A DNA stretch of 64,000 nucleotides, from assembly GCF_037996645.1 (NCBI RefSeq), contig NZ_JBBMXV010000005.1, positions 34,127 through 98,126 on the forward strand, given 5' to 3'. The notes beneath the pieces are model-generated. The model had not been told where the DNA came from. It was given only the letters and a program-made list of their open reading frames with translations, and made no database searches. Shown one piece after another: positions 46,019 to 55,307 of the stretch; positions within the stretch are counted from its first letter, which is position 1; each line of letters opens with the position of its first letter. The stretch comes from Halalkalicoccus tibetensis. Lineage in GTDB: Archaea > Halobacteriota > Halobacteria > Halobacteriales > Halalkalicoccaceae. The position numbers and the translations under genes are program-made.

Positions 46019-46108
46019 ATGCACCCGTGGGATCTCCGTCCGCCAATTGAACCACTGCCACCCATCGAATCCGATCCGAAGAGAGAGGCAATGGAACGGT
46101 TAGGGTGA
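46019..46108 (+). pseudogene. Repeated proline-rich gene end (partner at 53190-53280)
   Basis: The frame MHPWDLRPPIEPLPPI occurs here and, as MHLWNLRPLIEPLPPI, at about 53190. Upstream codons are also alike (DLSIK against ELSTE). Both are probably the 3' ends of one unrecognised gene family. Confidence 0.4.
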
Positions 46109-46354
46109 TTGGGATCGACAGCTCGTCTCACGGACGGAGGTGACGCGGTAAAGAAGCGATTCAAGCTGAGACCGCTCAGTGGCCCACCAGTCTGTAGAAT
46201 GGTGGTACTCTGCAAGAACAGTCTCTATCGCTCTGAATTCGGTATCAGTAAACGAAACTGCCCCAGAATAAAGTGTAGTGAAGGCCCGAAATACAGCAGC
46301 CGGTAGAGGCGCGCTAGTCGAATCGGAAAAACCTCGCTCAAGCCGATGAAACAA
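46100..46354 (-). CDS. DUF7853-like small protein, shortened N-terminus
   Basis: From TTG 46354 the product has 84 residues with FTDTEFRAIETVLAEYHHST and WWATERSQLESLLYRVTS, a pattern I recognise from haloarchaeal DUF7853 proteins. The frame continues upstream (EQWTLHHVL) to a TGA, and no good start is found, so the N-terminal residues may have been lost by a frameshift. Confidence 0.5.
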   Translation of the reverse strand: MFHRLERGFSDSTSAPLPAAVFRAFTTLYSGAVSFTDTEFRAIETVLAEYHHSTDWWATERSQLESLLYRVTSVRETSCRSQSP

Positions 46355-46661
46355 TACGTGATGGAGCGTCCACTGCTCGGCTCGTCACAACGATAGGGAT
46401 TGTTTCTTCTCGGATGAGGATGACATTCCTACACTACTAGCTATCTATCCGGAGTGCCATAATAAGACTCTTGGTAGCAGTACACATATCGATCCCCTCA
46501 AAATCCCGGGCAATTCACGAGAACAACAAATCAGTGCCAACAGAGTCACTATCTTTTGACTTTTGGACTAGCAGTCATCGCACAATGATAGAGATAGAGA
46601 CAGCCTGATTCCTCAGACACTACAGTCGTGAGTTGATGTCTGCAGTCCCTGGTAGATCCCA

Positions 46662-46949
46662 TCAAGTGCTGGTTTCCGATTCATTATCCACCGTCGGAGC
46701 CATCGGAAGCTCACCACCGACCTCGATCACCCACAGCTCAATTTCAGTAGCGATCAGTTCAACGGCAGCGGCATCAGTAGGATCAAGCGTATAACCTTCC
46801 GTATCGAGGATACTCGTCAGTATATGGTCCCCACAGAGCGTATTTTCGACCCATCGCGCAACGTCCGGATTCGTTGTGTAAAGATGTGCGATGACTGCCT
46901 GATCGAACTCGGATTCGGAATCGACCCTATCAGCTGGATTGGTACTCAT
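46662..46949 (-). CDS. Small hypothetical protein (HalX-like length)
   Basis: 95 residues from ATG 46949: FDQAVIAHLYTTNPDVARWV, then GDHILTSILDTEGYTLDPTD and a conserved-looking helix EIELWVIEVGGELP. Longer forms start farther upstream but contain sequence shared with non-coding repeats near 53270. Unknown function. Confidence 0.5.
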   Translation of the reverse strand: MSTNPADRVDSESEFDQAVIAHLYTTNPDVARWVENTLCGDHILTSILDTEGYTLDPTDAAAVELIATEIELWVIEVGGELPMAPTVDNESETST

Positions 46950-47253
46950 GGATTCTGGAGTCTCCTGTGAGTTTTTTGCAAGGATAAAAGGCTGATTCTT
47001 ACTATTGGCGTAATCTATCAGAGGGTCTGGGCAAGCCGGGCGATCGACAAGATGCAGAGAATTTGTAGATGGATCAACGTAATGCTCGTGAGTCGACCGC
47101 ATGAACGAAACTGCTGACTGCAATAGAATTAACTCGTTTCACCCAGAACCGACCGTTCATCAGTTATGGATTCGTTTCGTCAATGATATCATTATCCTAA
47201 AAGCACGCAAATCCTAAGTAGTTATTGAGAGTGACCGACTCGGCCGAGATGAA

Positions 47254-47616
47254 ATGTCAGAGACACAATCGACACCCGACGAAGAGGTGCGTACTGTACA
47301 TGACTTAACCGCATTCCAGCAGACTATCCTCACTGTCCTCAGCGAGAACCCACAGTACGGCCTCGCGATCAAAAGCGAACTCGAGGACTACTACGAAAGC
47401 GAGGTCAATCACGGTCGGCTCTACCCCAACCTTAACGAGTTGGTTGAACGCAATCTGATTGCAAAAAGTGAACTCGACAAGCGCACTAACCAGTACGAAC
47501 TCATTGATGAGGGCTATGACCTCCTACTCGGCGAACTCAACTGGAAGTTATCAAAGATCATGACTATCGAGGAGCGCGCAGACGATATCACTCAGCTGTT
47601 CGATAACGCCGCGTAA
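47254..47616 (+). CDS. PadR-family HTH regulator (extra copy)
   Basis: 120 residues, intact. LTAFQQTILTVLSENPQYGL is the first helix, and HGRLYPNLNELVERNLIAKS the winged part. It matches the copies at 53456 and 10043 and shares about 200 bp before and 100 bp after the gene with 53456, so it belongs to the same duplication family. No TRAM gene follows here. Confidence 0.85.
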   Translation: MSETQSTPDEEVRTVHDLTAFQQTILTVLSENPQYGLAIKSELEDYYESEVNHGRLYPNLNELVERNLIAKSELDKRTNQYELIDEGYDLLLGELNWKLSKIMTIEERADDITQLFDNAA

Positions 47617-48367
47617 ACAGTTGGCTGCTGTATAGTCAACTCTATTGTAGACGTTTGCGGAGCTCGACTGGATTCCCAGCTCCTGGACTCGATCATACGT
47701 ACCATATGGTTGGTCTAGCTGTTGGCTTGACAATCGAGAAATGGATATTTCTTAGACGATAATAGAAATATAGGATTCAATTGTATATTTGAAATATTTG
47801 CCTTATTAAGTCCATTATTTACTGTATTTTTATAGATGTATGTAGATGTTCATAATATAATAGCAACTGATGACATGATCCAATCGACGGCGAATCACCA
47901 ATGACGCTCGCGGGTTGTTTGATCGGAATGATCTCTTTGAGGAGGTCGCCTACAAGAACTTCATTGAGCAGACTGAGAAGACCGACGACATTAGAAAGGC
48001 TGAATCGGCTCCCCGTCCTGATTTCGACTAATCCAGTTTCCGCTTTGGGGCCGGTCTACTCCTATCTCTGTCTACGTAGGCACAGACACTGAAGCATCTA
48101 CCAACAGATTACGACAGTTTCGTTCTTAGATATGGCAACGGTGATTCAGTTTAATTCTGTAAATGTCTTCCATTGAGATAGAAGACGAATCGAGACATAC
48201 TCATACCTACCCAACGGCTGTTTCAGTGGAAGAAATGTCGGACCAATAGTATTTTATCAGAGGCAGATTTCTTAGGTTTTAATCTACGTCTAGTCTATTC
48301 ATATTATCTGTAGTCCCCTACTGACTATTATACTGACATTTATACGTGCGTCTTCTGATCATTACGT
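47617..48367 (+). other. Mostly gene-free, with a 3' gene fragment
   Basis: The first 100 bp match the downstream flank of the other PadR copies. At about 47888-48031 a frame reads ARGLFDRNDLFEEVAYKNFI, then RKAESAPRPDFD, without a start; it is a tail of an unrecognised gene. The rest (48032-48367) is AT-rich with no gene. Confidence 0.45.
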
Positions 48368-49429
48368 GTGGGACGATCGTCACACTCTAGGAGAGGCTTC
48401 CTTCATATTGGAGCAATCGGAATCGGGGGAATAGCCGGTTGTATCGGCAATACAAATTCGGATACAGATCAATCACAGGACTACAACGACACCGACGGGG
48501 GTACATCTTCTGAGGGTAGTGAAAGCGAAGACGAATCCAAGGCAACTGGACCCCAAGAAATTCCAGACAATGGTGCAATCGTTTTCGTCTATGATGATGG
48601 ACCAATAGAAGACTATACACAAGCGCTACCAGCTCATCAAGCGTTCGACGCACCGGCAACTACTGGGATCGTCACTGAATGGATTGGTCGGGAAGATTTC
48701 CAAGGAAATGATTGGATGGATATCAGCCATTTAGAGGAACTCGTCGATGCTGGCTGGGAGATTTGCTCTCATACCGTTGATCATACAGCTGTCGGAACGT
48801 TCGAAGTAGTTGAAGATGTGACTGCGGCCGACACTCGAGTTTATCCAGACGAGATCCGTCATGGATATTGGGAACCACGCCGTCTCGAAATTACTGACGG
48901 ATCTCAGGCAGTCACACGAACTGTTCGTGGATGGGATGAAGATCACAAAGGACGGTATATTGATCTCGATGAACCACTTGGAAAGTCATTTGCTGCTGGT
49001 GAAACTGTAACGCGCTATCCTGAGGAGGAAATGTGGAAGGCGATAGTCGAATCGAAACAGAAACTCGAGAATCTCGGTTTCCAGATCGATACGTTCCTCG
49101 CGCCCTACGATAATTTCGATGAGTATTCCTTGGAATTCGCGAAAAAGCACTACGAGGGGGTCGCAAATGCCAATCATGGCTCACGCATCAATGAGCCTGA
49201 CGAATTCGACCCCTTTCAGACAAAACGAGACTATTTTATCGAATTCACGACTCCAGAGGCTGTCAAAGAAGATCTCGACATAATCGCTGACAAAGGAGCG
49301 TTAGGAGTAATTGGCGCACATACATTCAAGGATGAAGTTACTGAAGAGAGGATCTACGAAACTCTAGAGTGGATTGAAGACCGCGAAATAGATGTCGTGA
49401 CACTACGAGAGGCCTGTCAATATCAATGA
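48368..49429 (+). CDS. Tat-exported lipoprotein polysaccharide deacetylase
   Basis: 353 residues. The N-terminus has SRRGFLHIGAIGIGG and IAGCIG: a twin-arginine signal with a lipobox Cys near residue 24. A Ser/Asp/Glu-rich linker follows. The NodB domain has FVYDDGP (first Asp pair), a SHTVDH motif (metal His) and a late FLAPYDNF, AHTF. It would remove acetyl groups from a surface polysaccharide, outside the cell. GTG 48368 is the start. No glycan genes are adjacent, so the substrate is unknown. Confidence 0.85.
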   Translation: MGRSSHSRRGFLHIGAIGIGGIAGCIGNTNSDTDQSQDYNDTDGGTSSEGSESEDESKATGPQEIPDNGAIVFVYDDGPIEDYTQALPAHQAFDAPATTGIVTEWIGREDFQGNDWMDISHLEELVDAGWEICSHTVDHTAVGTFEVVEDVTAADTRVYPDEIRHGYWEPRRLEITDGSQAVTRTVRGWDEDHKGRYIDLDEPLGKSFAAGETVTRYPEEEMWKAIVESKQKLENLGFQIDTFLAPYDNFDEYSLEFAKKHYEGVANANHGSRINEPDEFDPFQTKRDYFIEFTTPEAVKEDLDIIADKGALGVIGAHTFKDEVTEERIYETLEWIEDREIDVVTLREACQYQ

Positions 49430-49485
49430 GCAGCAGTCTACAATGATTAGTAAGGACGATCTACACTATCTAAATCCGCGTTCAT

Positions 49486-49617
49486 CTCTATGCGAATAGC
49501 TTCTATCCTGTCGAAGCGGTCAACCAAGCAATCGCAGTAGTGCTCGAACGCAGCGATCTCGTTGAACAGGACAATGGGTACGCTCCTGCTAAGTCAGACA
49601 CATTCACTATTCAATAG
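49486..49617 (+). pseudogene. Unrecognised 3' fragment
   Basis: A frame without start reads NSFYPVEAVNQAIAVVLERS, DLVEQDNGYAPAKS and stops at 49617. It is a plausible tail of a helical protein. Confidence 0.3.
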
Positions 49618-49638
49618 ATATTCAAGCATCGTTATCTG

Positions 49639-49686
49639 CCTTGTACAACAACGAGCAACCCTATAGCGGCGGGTGGTGCACAAAGG
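49639..49686. repeat. Degenerate CCTTGTGCAAC/GTTGCACAAGG palindrome, site 8
   Basis: Arms CCTTGTACAAC and GGTGCACAAAGG, 25 bases apart, each with one or two changes. In a gene-poor stretch. Confidence 0.55.
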
Positions 49687-49844
49687 ATAATAAGAACACC
49701 GGTGTATCTAAGGACTACATTGCTGGTAAGTTGGCTTAGAGAAGTTGCGCCAAGTTATCACATGATTATTTTTGACAATAGAGAGTGGTAGAAATCATAT
49801 CCGATTCGGAGCTTAAGAGAGCTTGAAGTGGTGGCTTTATCAAT

Positions 49845-50048
49845 TCATTTGAATATTGATTCTGCTCGGAGGACGTGATGGCAGTTCGAAGACTGGCAAT
49901 GACGGCAGTAAGAGGCCGTAGTATCAATATCTACAACGACGCGGGTAAAGCGGCCTCTGATGACGACTGTATCGACATCGTCTCGAGTTGTGATGACGTC
50001 TGTAGCGAGTCGTCTACCACTGTCGTCGAAATGGGATATCATACTCAT
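49845..50048 (-). CDS. Small zinc-knuckle-like protein
   Basis: 67 residues: HFDDSGRRLATDVITTRDDV, then YCRHCQSSNCHHVLR with C..C....CHH spacing that could bind zinc. Regular codon use. No family recognised. Confidence 0.45.
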   Translation of the reverse strand: MSMISHFDDSGRRLATDVITTRDDVDTVVIRGRFTRVVVDIDTTASYCRHCQSSNCHHVLRAESIFK

Positions 50049-50450
50049 AAGTGGTCAGCTTACAGTCGAGCACTCGATCCAAGAGTGCCGACAGGATGTC
50101 CGTAAGAGTTCATCGAGATGCATGCGCTTAATCTGTCTGCTTCCAGCAAGGTATGCGGCTTGAGTAGCACTACTCTTGCAGACTTCACTAAGCGGATGAT
50201 TCACTCTCGACTACTCTATCACAGCTCATAGGACACCCGCTTGCTCATCAACACAATTCGACTAAGTGATGTGAACCCATGCCGTAATTGCCGGCGAGGC
50301 ACCGATTACTAGATGAAACCACCGTCGGCCCACGTTTCATCAGGCCGCTTTTCGCGCTAACATCTTCGCTTAAAGTGACATTAGCGACAAGACTATCAAT
50401 GTATTTCTTGATAATGAGACATCGTAGTCCACAGTTCCGATGATGAGCTT

Positions 50451-50630
50451 ATGATACTCCTTGATCCCGTACAAAAGCGACTGCTTGCGTTGATGAGGTG
50501 TGTCGATAGCGAAGATTCACTGTATCATGAATGTCGTCACTGTGGAGCGACGTTTGATGGGAAACCAGATGAGTGTCCCCAATGCGATGCCGAATCGTTT
50601 GCTAGTTACCATCCATCAACATTTCACTAG
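50451..50630 (+). CDS. Small zinc ribbon protein
   Basis: 59 residues: LLDPVQKRLLALMRCVD, then HECRHCGATF and ECPQCDAESF. Two CxxC pairs 11 residues apart form a rubredoxin-like knuckle pair. Unknown function; haloarchaeal type. Confidence 0.55.
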   Translation: MILLDPVQKRLLALMRCVDSEDSLYHECRHCGATFDGKPDECPQCDAESFASYHPSTFH

Positions 50631-50732
50631 TAACATAGCAGAACTAATTCTTGATCAAGTATTACTCCCAGTTGTCAGCGAAAACGATGCAGAGCAAACG
50701 CATCGTCGAACTAGAGGGGAGAATCTAACCCC

Positions 50733-50858
50733 ATGAACGACGCCGGCGGCGAACAGACGATGCTAGCCGCCGCGGGCCAGGATTCCGACCCTGAGCCGGA
50801 ACCTGAGCCTGAGCTTCCCGTGTGGGAACGCCAGCGGCGCGAACTCTTGGGGAAGTGA
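50733..50858 (+). CDS. Tiny acidic peptide
   Basis: 41 residues, with a (PE)n run (PEPEPEPELP) followed by VWERQRRELLG. The composition fits haloarchaea, but there is no family match, and it may not be expressed. Confidence 0.3.
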   Translation: MNDAGGEQTMLAAAGQDSDPEPEPEPELPVWERQRRELLGK

Positions 50859-51028
50859 CACGGCTACTTGAGATTCGTGAAATAGTCAAAAATAGATCGG
50901 TGATTCGTCCCGCGCGACAATTCCCGACCTCGCCGCTGTCTAGTGATTACACTCATAACAAATAGGACACATATTCAAATCTCCTATCGATTCGCGCCTC
51001 GAAAACCTATCCTAAGCGGATAGGTCGT

Positions 51029-51190
51029 ACGTGATGCAACGGGCGACTTGTGGGGACAGATCGCCAATGGGCGTTACAAATTCACATGGCTTAGCTCATG
51101 GGGACATTGCCCGCTCACAAGGAGCAAGTCCCCATTTGCAGGACTCCACAACCACGCTTACGAGCGTGGTGACAGGTGCCGGGGCGCGGA
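51029..51190 (+). other. Hairpin region resembling an IS200/IS605-type right end
   Basis: The stretch ends in a perfect hairpin CCACGC-TTACGA-GCGTGG (51152-51169), preceded by repeated GGGGACA and AGTCCCC elements. Haloarchaeal TnpB-type elements have similar structured 3' ends. No transposase frame is left nearby. Confidence 0.3.
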
Positions 51191-51472
51191 TGGGGTTCCG
51201 GCGATAATAACTCGATTTCTGGACATAATAAAATCTGGGGTTGTAGCAGAAGGGGCGACAGGACCGGTCTATTCGCCGACCTTGTACGAGTCCCTAAGAC
51301 AGGACGCGCCTGTGGTGGGGGTCAGGCGACCGCGTCGCGACCAAATGCGGCCCTCTGGCGACAAGGCGCGGTTCTTTACTCGAGCGGTGCGGTGTCGGTG
51401 TTGATCAATTCGACGACGTGAGGCGGCACGAGGACCGCCTCGCCACTCTCGGCGTCGATGTATTGCAATCAC

Positions 51473-51679
51473 CTATCTCGGAAGATATTCGGACACGAGC
51501 GCGTAGCCGTCGACGTCGGGGCGGGCTTCGTCGACGAAATAGATCGTGTGTTCGCGGTCGGCCCCGGTCGGCTCCGAGTAGCCGCCGGGCCCATAGGCGT
51601 CGGGATCCAGGGCGACATGGCGGATCGCGTGAGCCGGTTCAGTGTGCAAGCTCGCGTCACCACTCAGTCGGATCGTCAT
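51473..51679 (-). CDS. Small acidic protein of the mini-cassette
   Basis: 68 residues: RLSGDASLHTEPAHAIRHVA, then EHTIYFVDEARPDVDGYALV. It follows the 28-residue frame at 51680-51766 and their ends touch. Typical of haloarchaeal plasmid or provirus cassettes. No family known. Confidence 0.5.
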   Translation of the reverse strand: MTIRLSGDASLHTEPAHAIRHVALDPDAYGPGGYSEPTGADREHTIYFVDEARPDVDGYALVSEYLPR

Positions 51680-51766
51680 TCATCGGCCGCATTCGGTGAG
51701 ATCGAGCGCATCGACGTTGACGAAGGCGTCCGGGTCGTCCTGACGGAAGTGAACCCGGTGAGTCAT
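51680..51766 (-). CDS. 28-residue peptide of the mini-cassette
   Basis: ATG 51766 opens MTHRVHFRQDDPDAFVNV, ending ALDLTECGR. It overlaps the preceding tiny membrane frame by ATGA and directly precedes the gene at 51679, as in a tightly packed operon. Confidence 0.4.
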   Translation of the reverse strand: MTHRVHFRQDDPDAFVNVDALDLTECGR

Positions 51767-51840
51767 AGACCGACACCTCCGAGTGCGAGAGCGGTCGTGA
51801 GTGCGCCCACAAGCGCCGCGAGCACGAACCGGAGTAACAC
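51763..51840 (-). CDS. Tiny one-helix membrane peptide of the mini-cassette
   Basis: From GTG 51840 the frame gives 25 residues, almost all in one membrane helix (LLRFVLAALVGALTTALALG). Its TGA overlaps the next ATG. The open frame continues upstream without another start. Confidence 0.35.
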   Translation of the reverse strand: MLLRFVLAALVGALTTALALGGVGL

Positions 51841-51909
51841 GGCGGATCGTCTCCAAGTGGCGCTGGCGGCGACGACGGCGCGCGTGTGCGTCGAGAGAGT
51901 CGGCGGACA

Positions 51910-52122
51910 TCAGAGTCCACCCCAAGCCGAGCACTCCTCATTGTGGGCCTCGCTTCGGAGGTCGTGCTCGCGCATGGCCTCGCATCCGCATTCACACCGG
52001 AAGTACGTCGCGGACTCGCCGCGGATGAGCGCCTGCGATTCGGGTTCGACGTGGCGCATGATCGTGGGTTTATCGGTGGCCGATTCGACAGTCGTTTGGG
52101 TCGCGGATTCGTGGATCGACAT
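51910..52122 (-). CDS. Small zinc-binding protein of the mini-cassette
   Basis: 70 residues: helical start (ESATQTTVESATDKPTIM), then YFRCECGCEAMREHDLRSEA with clustered cysteines and histidines, ending C..WGG. It is first in the minus-strand run and divergent from the HTH gene at 52332. Confidence 0.55.
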   Translation of the reverse strand: MSIHESATQTTVESATDKPTIMRHVEPESQALIRGESATYFRCECGCEAMREHDLRSEAHNEECSAWGGL

Positions 52123-52284
52123 GGGTTGTTGGGCTGAAACAACCCGGCCCGCGTGGTCCTAACACGCGGGCATTCCTTCCGATTCGGAACGCCCCGAGGG
52201 GCCGGCTTGTCTCGTTTAGGCCCACGAGGGACAAGGCCATAAAAGTGTCTAATACCCTATTCAGGTATGATTTTACAGGGGTTA

Positions 52285-52308
52285 TGTCCTACATAGGTAT
52301 AGTTATGT
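52285..52308. promoter_or_regulatory. Palindromic operator between divergent cassette genes
   Basis: CCTACATA-8-TATGTAGG is a perfect 8-bp inverted repeat, and a related half CACGTAGG follows at 52317. It lies 24 bp before the HTH gene, a fitting binding site for that protein. Confidence 0.6.
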
Positions 52309-52331
52309 AGGTGGCCCACGTAGGTCAATTC

Positions 52332-52583
52332 ATGAGCGAGGACACCGACGGGAAGCCCGGCCCGAAGCCGAAGGTCACGCCGCCCGACGTGCTCAAGTTG
52401 TTTGAGGAGCGGGAGGACCGCGCCGAGCCGCTGACGGCGAGCGAGGTAGCCGACGCGCTCAACTGCTCACGTCGAACAGTCGGGCGCAAGTTCGAGCAGC
52501 TGCTTGAGCAGGGCGACGTCGACTCGAAGAAGGTCGGCGGGCGCTCGCGCGTCTACTGGGTCCCTATCCGGCCGGGCGAGTAA
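52332..52583 (+). CDS. HTH regulator of the mini-cassette
   Basis: 83 residues: a charged start (GKPGPKPKVTPPDVLKLFEE), then a winged helix with LTASEVADALNCSRRTVGRK and KVGGRSRVYW. The recognition helix is SRRTVGRKFEQL. It is divergent from the minus-strand small genes and next to the palindrome, so it is likely their regulator. Such HTH proteins are typical of haloarchaeal proviruses and plasmids. Confidence 0.75.
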   Translation: MSEDTDGKPGPKPKVTPPDVLKLFEEREDRAEPLTASEVADALNCSRRTVGRKFEQLLEQGDVDSKKVGGRSRVYWVPIRPGE

Positions 52584-52685
52584 GCGTCCGCGACCGCGCC
52601 TAAACGCGCGTCAGCCGTGAGCCAGACGCACGGCTGACATAACACTTTGTCACATCCGATCTTCAGGTCTGGCATGGGCCGGGAT

Positions 52686-52853
52686 ATGGAACGGATCACT
52701 GTCACACTCAGTGAGACACAAAAGACGCGTTTAGACGAGTTATGCGGAGAGGACGTTTCCGAGACGGTTCAGAGCTTGTCGAATCCCCTTTTCGGCGCGC
52801 TTGGCGATGAATTCACCCTCTGGTTTGCCAAGATCTCGATCACGATAGGCTAG
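52686..52853 (+). pseudogene. Ribbon-helix-helix protein, truncated
   Basis: From ATG 52686: ERITVTLSETQKTRLDELCG is the strand and first helix of an RHH domain. After about 25 residues the sequence turns into the antisense of another frame, so the gene is cut. Confidence 0.45.
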
Positions 52854-53015
52854 GTGAGCGATCCCAATTGCGTCCGCTACACCAATTTCAAGTGCTAGGT
52901 CGCCTGGATCACCCCTATCACCTAGTTCGTGTATCTCCAGGGATTTTTCAATTTGCTCAGGGGGGATTCGCGCAGGAGCAATGAAAAGTCCATAATACGC
53001 GTATGAAAGGACCAC
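52740..53015 (-). CDS. Uncertain small protein
   Basis: 91 residues: ARIPPEQIEKSLEIHELGD, then GDLALEIGVADAIGIAHLAY and EFIAKRAEKGIRQAL. The codon pattern looks coding over most of its length. It overlaps the RHH fragment on the other strand. Family unknown. Confidence 0.35.
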   Translation of the reverse strand: MVLSYAYYGLFIAPARIPPEQIEKSLEIHELGDRGDPGDLALEIGVADAIGIAHLAYRDRDLGKPEGEFIAKRAEKGIRQALNRLGNVLSA

Positions 53016-53455
53016 AGAGTAGAGTGATCTTCAGGTACGTCACGAACGGAGTGAGGAGGGTGTCGAGGAGCTATCTGCAAACGAGGATAATAGGTGGTAT
53101 CTTGGAATCGGACTCTTTGGGAAAGGGCCAGTCTTATTTGATAGTTCTCTCTATGGCTAATCCTCCAATCTCAAGAGCTCTCAACCGAGATGCACCTCTG
53201 GAATCTTCGTCCGCTAATCGAACCACTGCCACCTATCGACTTACACTCGCCAGAACCAACAGAGACGTTGTAAATAGATCAACGTAGCGCTCATGAATCC
53301 TCTGTGTAAATGAAACCGGTAAGGAGACAGAAGTTCCTCAACCCACCCAAAACTAGCCACTTATCAGTTATAAATATGTTCTACCGATAATTCCACCATC
53401 CGAAATGCGATCGATACCCGAACAATTATTGAGGATAATCATCTCGCTCAATGAG

Positions 53456-53818
53456 ATGTCAGAGACACAATCGATATCCGACGGAGAGGGGCGTACCGCT
53501 TGTGATTTGACCGCATTTCAGCAGAGTATCCTCACTGTCCTGAGCGAGAACTCACGGTACGGCCTCGCAATCAAAAGCGAGCTTGAGGAGTACTACGGCA
53601 ATGAGGTTAACCACGGCCGGCTCTACCCAAACCTCGATGAGCTCGTCGAGCGTGATCTGATCGCAAAAAGCAAACGCGACAAACGCACTAACGAGTACGA
53701 GCTCACTAACGATGGCTATGAGCTTCTGCTCGGCGAACTCAACTGGGAGTTTTCGAAGGTCGTGACTGGCGAGGAGCGCGCAGACGATATCATCCAGCTG
53801 CTCGACAACGCTACGTAG
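53456..53818 (+). CDS. PadR-family HTH regulator (module copy B)
   Basis: 120 residues: DLTAFQQSILTVLSENSRYG, then the winged part HGRLYPNLDELVERDLIAKS. ATG 53456 is chosen because paralogues share this start. It stands at the head of the complete module, before the convergent TRAM gene at 54176. It probably represses itself or module genes. Confidence 0.88.
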   Translation: MSETQSISDGEGRTACDLTAFQQSILTVLSENSRYGLAIKSELEEYYGNEVNHGRLYPNLDELVERDLIAKSKRDKRTNEYELTNDGYELLLGELNWEFSKVVTGEERADDIIQLLDNAT

Positions 53819-54175
53819 ACAGTTGACTGCTGTACAACCAACTCTCTTATAGACGTTCGCAGAGCTTGATTGAACAAATAGTAGTTCTCGAAGCCAGTCG
53901 CCAACAAGGAAACGATCACTCAATCGAGATAAAAAGTCTACAAAGGTTCACCAAGAGCGATTAGATGCGGTCGCGCTGGCAGTCGTTAATCGTTTCAACC
54001 AGCGTGGTTGCGCCACTACCGTTGTTACCCAAACCCACTCAGTAGGAGAGATGGTGCGAGCAGCCGATCTCATTTAAGTGCTTCTCGCGATAAGGGATGA
54101 AGAAAGCGGGATTCTGTGGATACTTTCTAATCCGTTAGTGGCGCCACTCTGACCACCACGACGGTAGAAAGCTTC

Positions 54176-54595
54176 CTACTCGTGGTCCTCATAGCGTTCA
54201 ATGACGTCAGCGAAGGCTACAGTGTCTGCGACACTCATGATCTCGATCTCGACGCGTTCGTGTGGATCGGTATCGGGGACGATAATTACGTAGCCTCGCT
54301 CGACTCGTGCGATCCCATCTCCTTGGTCACCGATCGTTTCGATCTCGACGGTCCGATGATCACCCTCAGCAACAGGTGGGTCGGATTCGACTGTTGCTTG
54401 CGTCGATTCTTCAGCGGCGTCAGGATTTGAGTCTGGCTGGGTTCGAGCCTGCGGAATCATAGCGATGCGATACGAACGGTCCGGCTCGAGGTCTCCAAGT
54501 TCGACCTCGCGTTCGGGAATCTCGATCGTATACGAGCCATCCCGGTGATCAATCTCACTACTAAACAAGCACAGAAGGTTATCTGAGAATTCCAT
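54176..54595 (-). CDS. TRAM-domain protein (module copy B, intact)
   Basis: 139 residues. The N-terminal part (NLLCLFSSEIDHRDGSYTIE) has a strand-rich region and a linker of Asp/Glu/Ser/Thr. The TRAM domain VEIETIGDQGDGIARVERGY with VIIVPDTDPHERVEIEI is at about 82-125. TRAM domains bind RNA. The copies at 2339 and 10752 are broken, so this is the only full gene in the window. Confidence 0.85.
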   Translation of the reverse strand: MEFSDNLLCLFSSEIDHRDGSYTIEIPEREVELGDLEPDRSYRIAMIPQARTQPDSNPDAAEESTQATVESDPPVAEGDHRTVEIETIGDQGDGIARVERGYVIIVPDTDPHERVEIEIMSVADTVAFADVIERYEDHE

Positions 54596-54759
54596 CTGGG
54601 ATACTCAGTTAATGAGACAGTCTTCAATGGGCATGAGAGTACTGGTACCAGTTGCTATACCCGTAATGTCCACACTATCTAGTCAATGAGCAGGGTAGCA
54701 GCAGGAACGTATGTCGTCAAATATACAGCAGATGAATTTCAACTAACAACGGATTTCAA

Positions 54760-54909
54760 ATGAAGGAGTGTGAACGGTGTGGGAAAGCGTTCCTAACGGA
54801 TCGAGCAGCGAACGGACACAAGGCGGTCTGTCCCAGGAATCCGGATCGTGTTGTTCCTGACGACTGGGCGCCTGACACGCACGGTCGCTGGGGGAACGAT
54901 ACCAAATAG
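54760..54909 (+). CDS. Small zinc finger protein (module copy B)
   Basis: 49 residues with CERCGKAF, AANGHKAVC and the conserved tail PDDWAPDTHGRW. It differs from copy A at only a few positions. It lies divergently between the TRAM and the DUF6788-type genes. Confidence 0.7.
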   Translation: MKECERCGKAFLTDRAANGHKAVCPRNPDRVVPDDWAPDTHGRWGNDTK

Positions 54910-54952
54910 ATTCCTGTAGGTAATTTCAATCCATCAATTGGAGATAGCCGAG

Positions 54953-55303
54953 TCAGACCGTATCACTGCCAGATGCTTTGCCGAGATATTCTCGCCAAAC
55001 CGGATCTTCGTCACGATAAGCCCGATATTTGTAGAGCCCAGGTTTCTCGCCGCTACTCATACATGAGCAACTCTCATTATCACAGGTATGGTACTTGAGA
55101 TACACAGCGCCGCTTGATTCATTCTCAAGAACGCGGGCCTCCTCGGGCAGTTCGTCTTCGGTAACTGGCTCGCCTCGACGCTGTTCGCGAGCGGCAAGCA
55201 ACTTATCAACGTATTCTTCGACCTCCCGAAGTGTCTCGTTATCTTGTTTAGGGAGTCCGTCAGCAAGGTAGTCCGGGAGCGATGAAGGTGCAGTTGGGGC
55301 CAT
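54953..55303 (-). CDS. DUF6788-type protein (module copy B)
   Basis: 116 residues: PSSLPDYLADGLPKQDNETL, a helix with VEEYVDKLLAAREQRRGEP, then CDNESCSC and KPGLYKYRAY where copy A has HGPYKYRAYR. The end differs from copy A. ATG 55303 lies 4 bp from the palindrome 55308-55355. The link of gene and palindrome in both copies suggests that the protein, or one similar to it, binds the site. Confidence 0.7.
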   Translation of the reverse strand: MAPTAPSSLPDYLADGLPKQDNETLREVEEYVDKLLAAREQRRGEPVTEDELPEEARVLENESSGAVYLKYHTCDNESCSCMSSGEKPGLYKYRAYRDEDPVWREYLGKASGSDTV

Positions 55304-55307
55304 TCTA

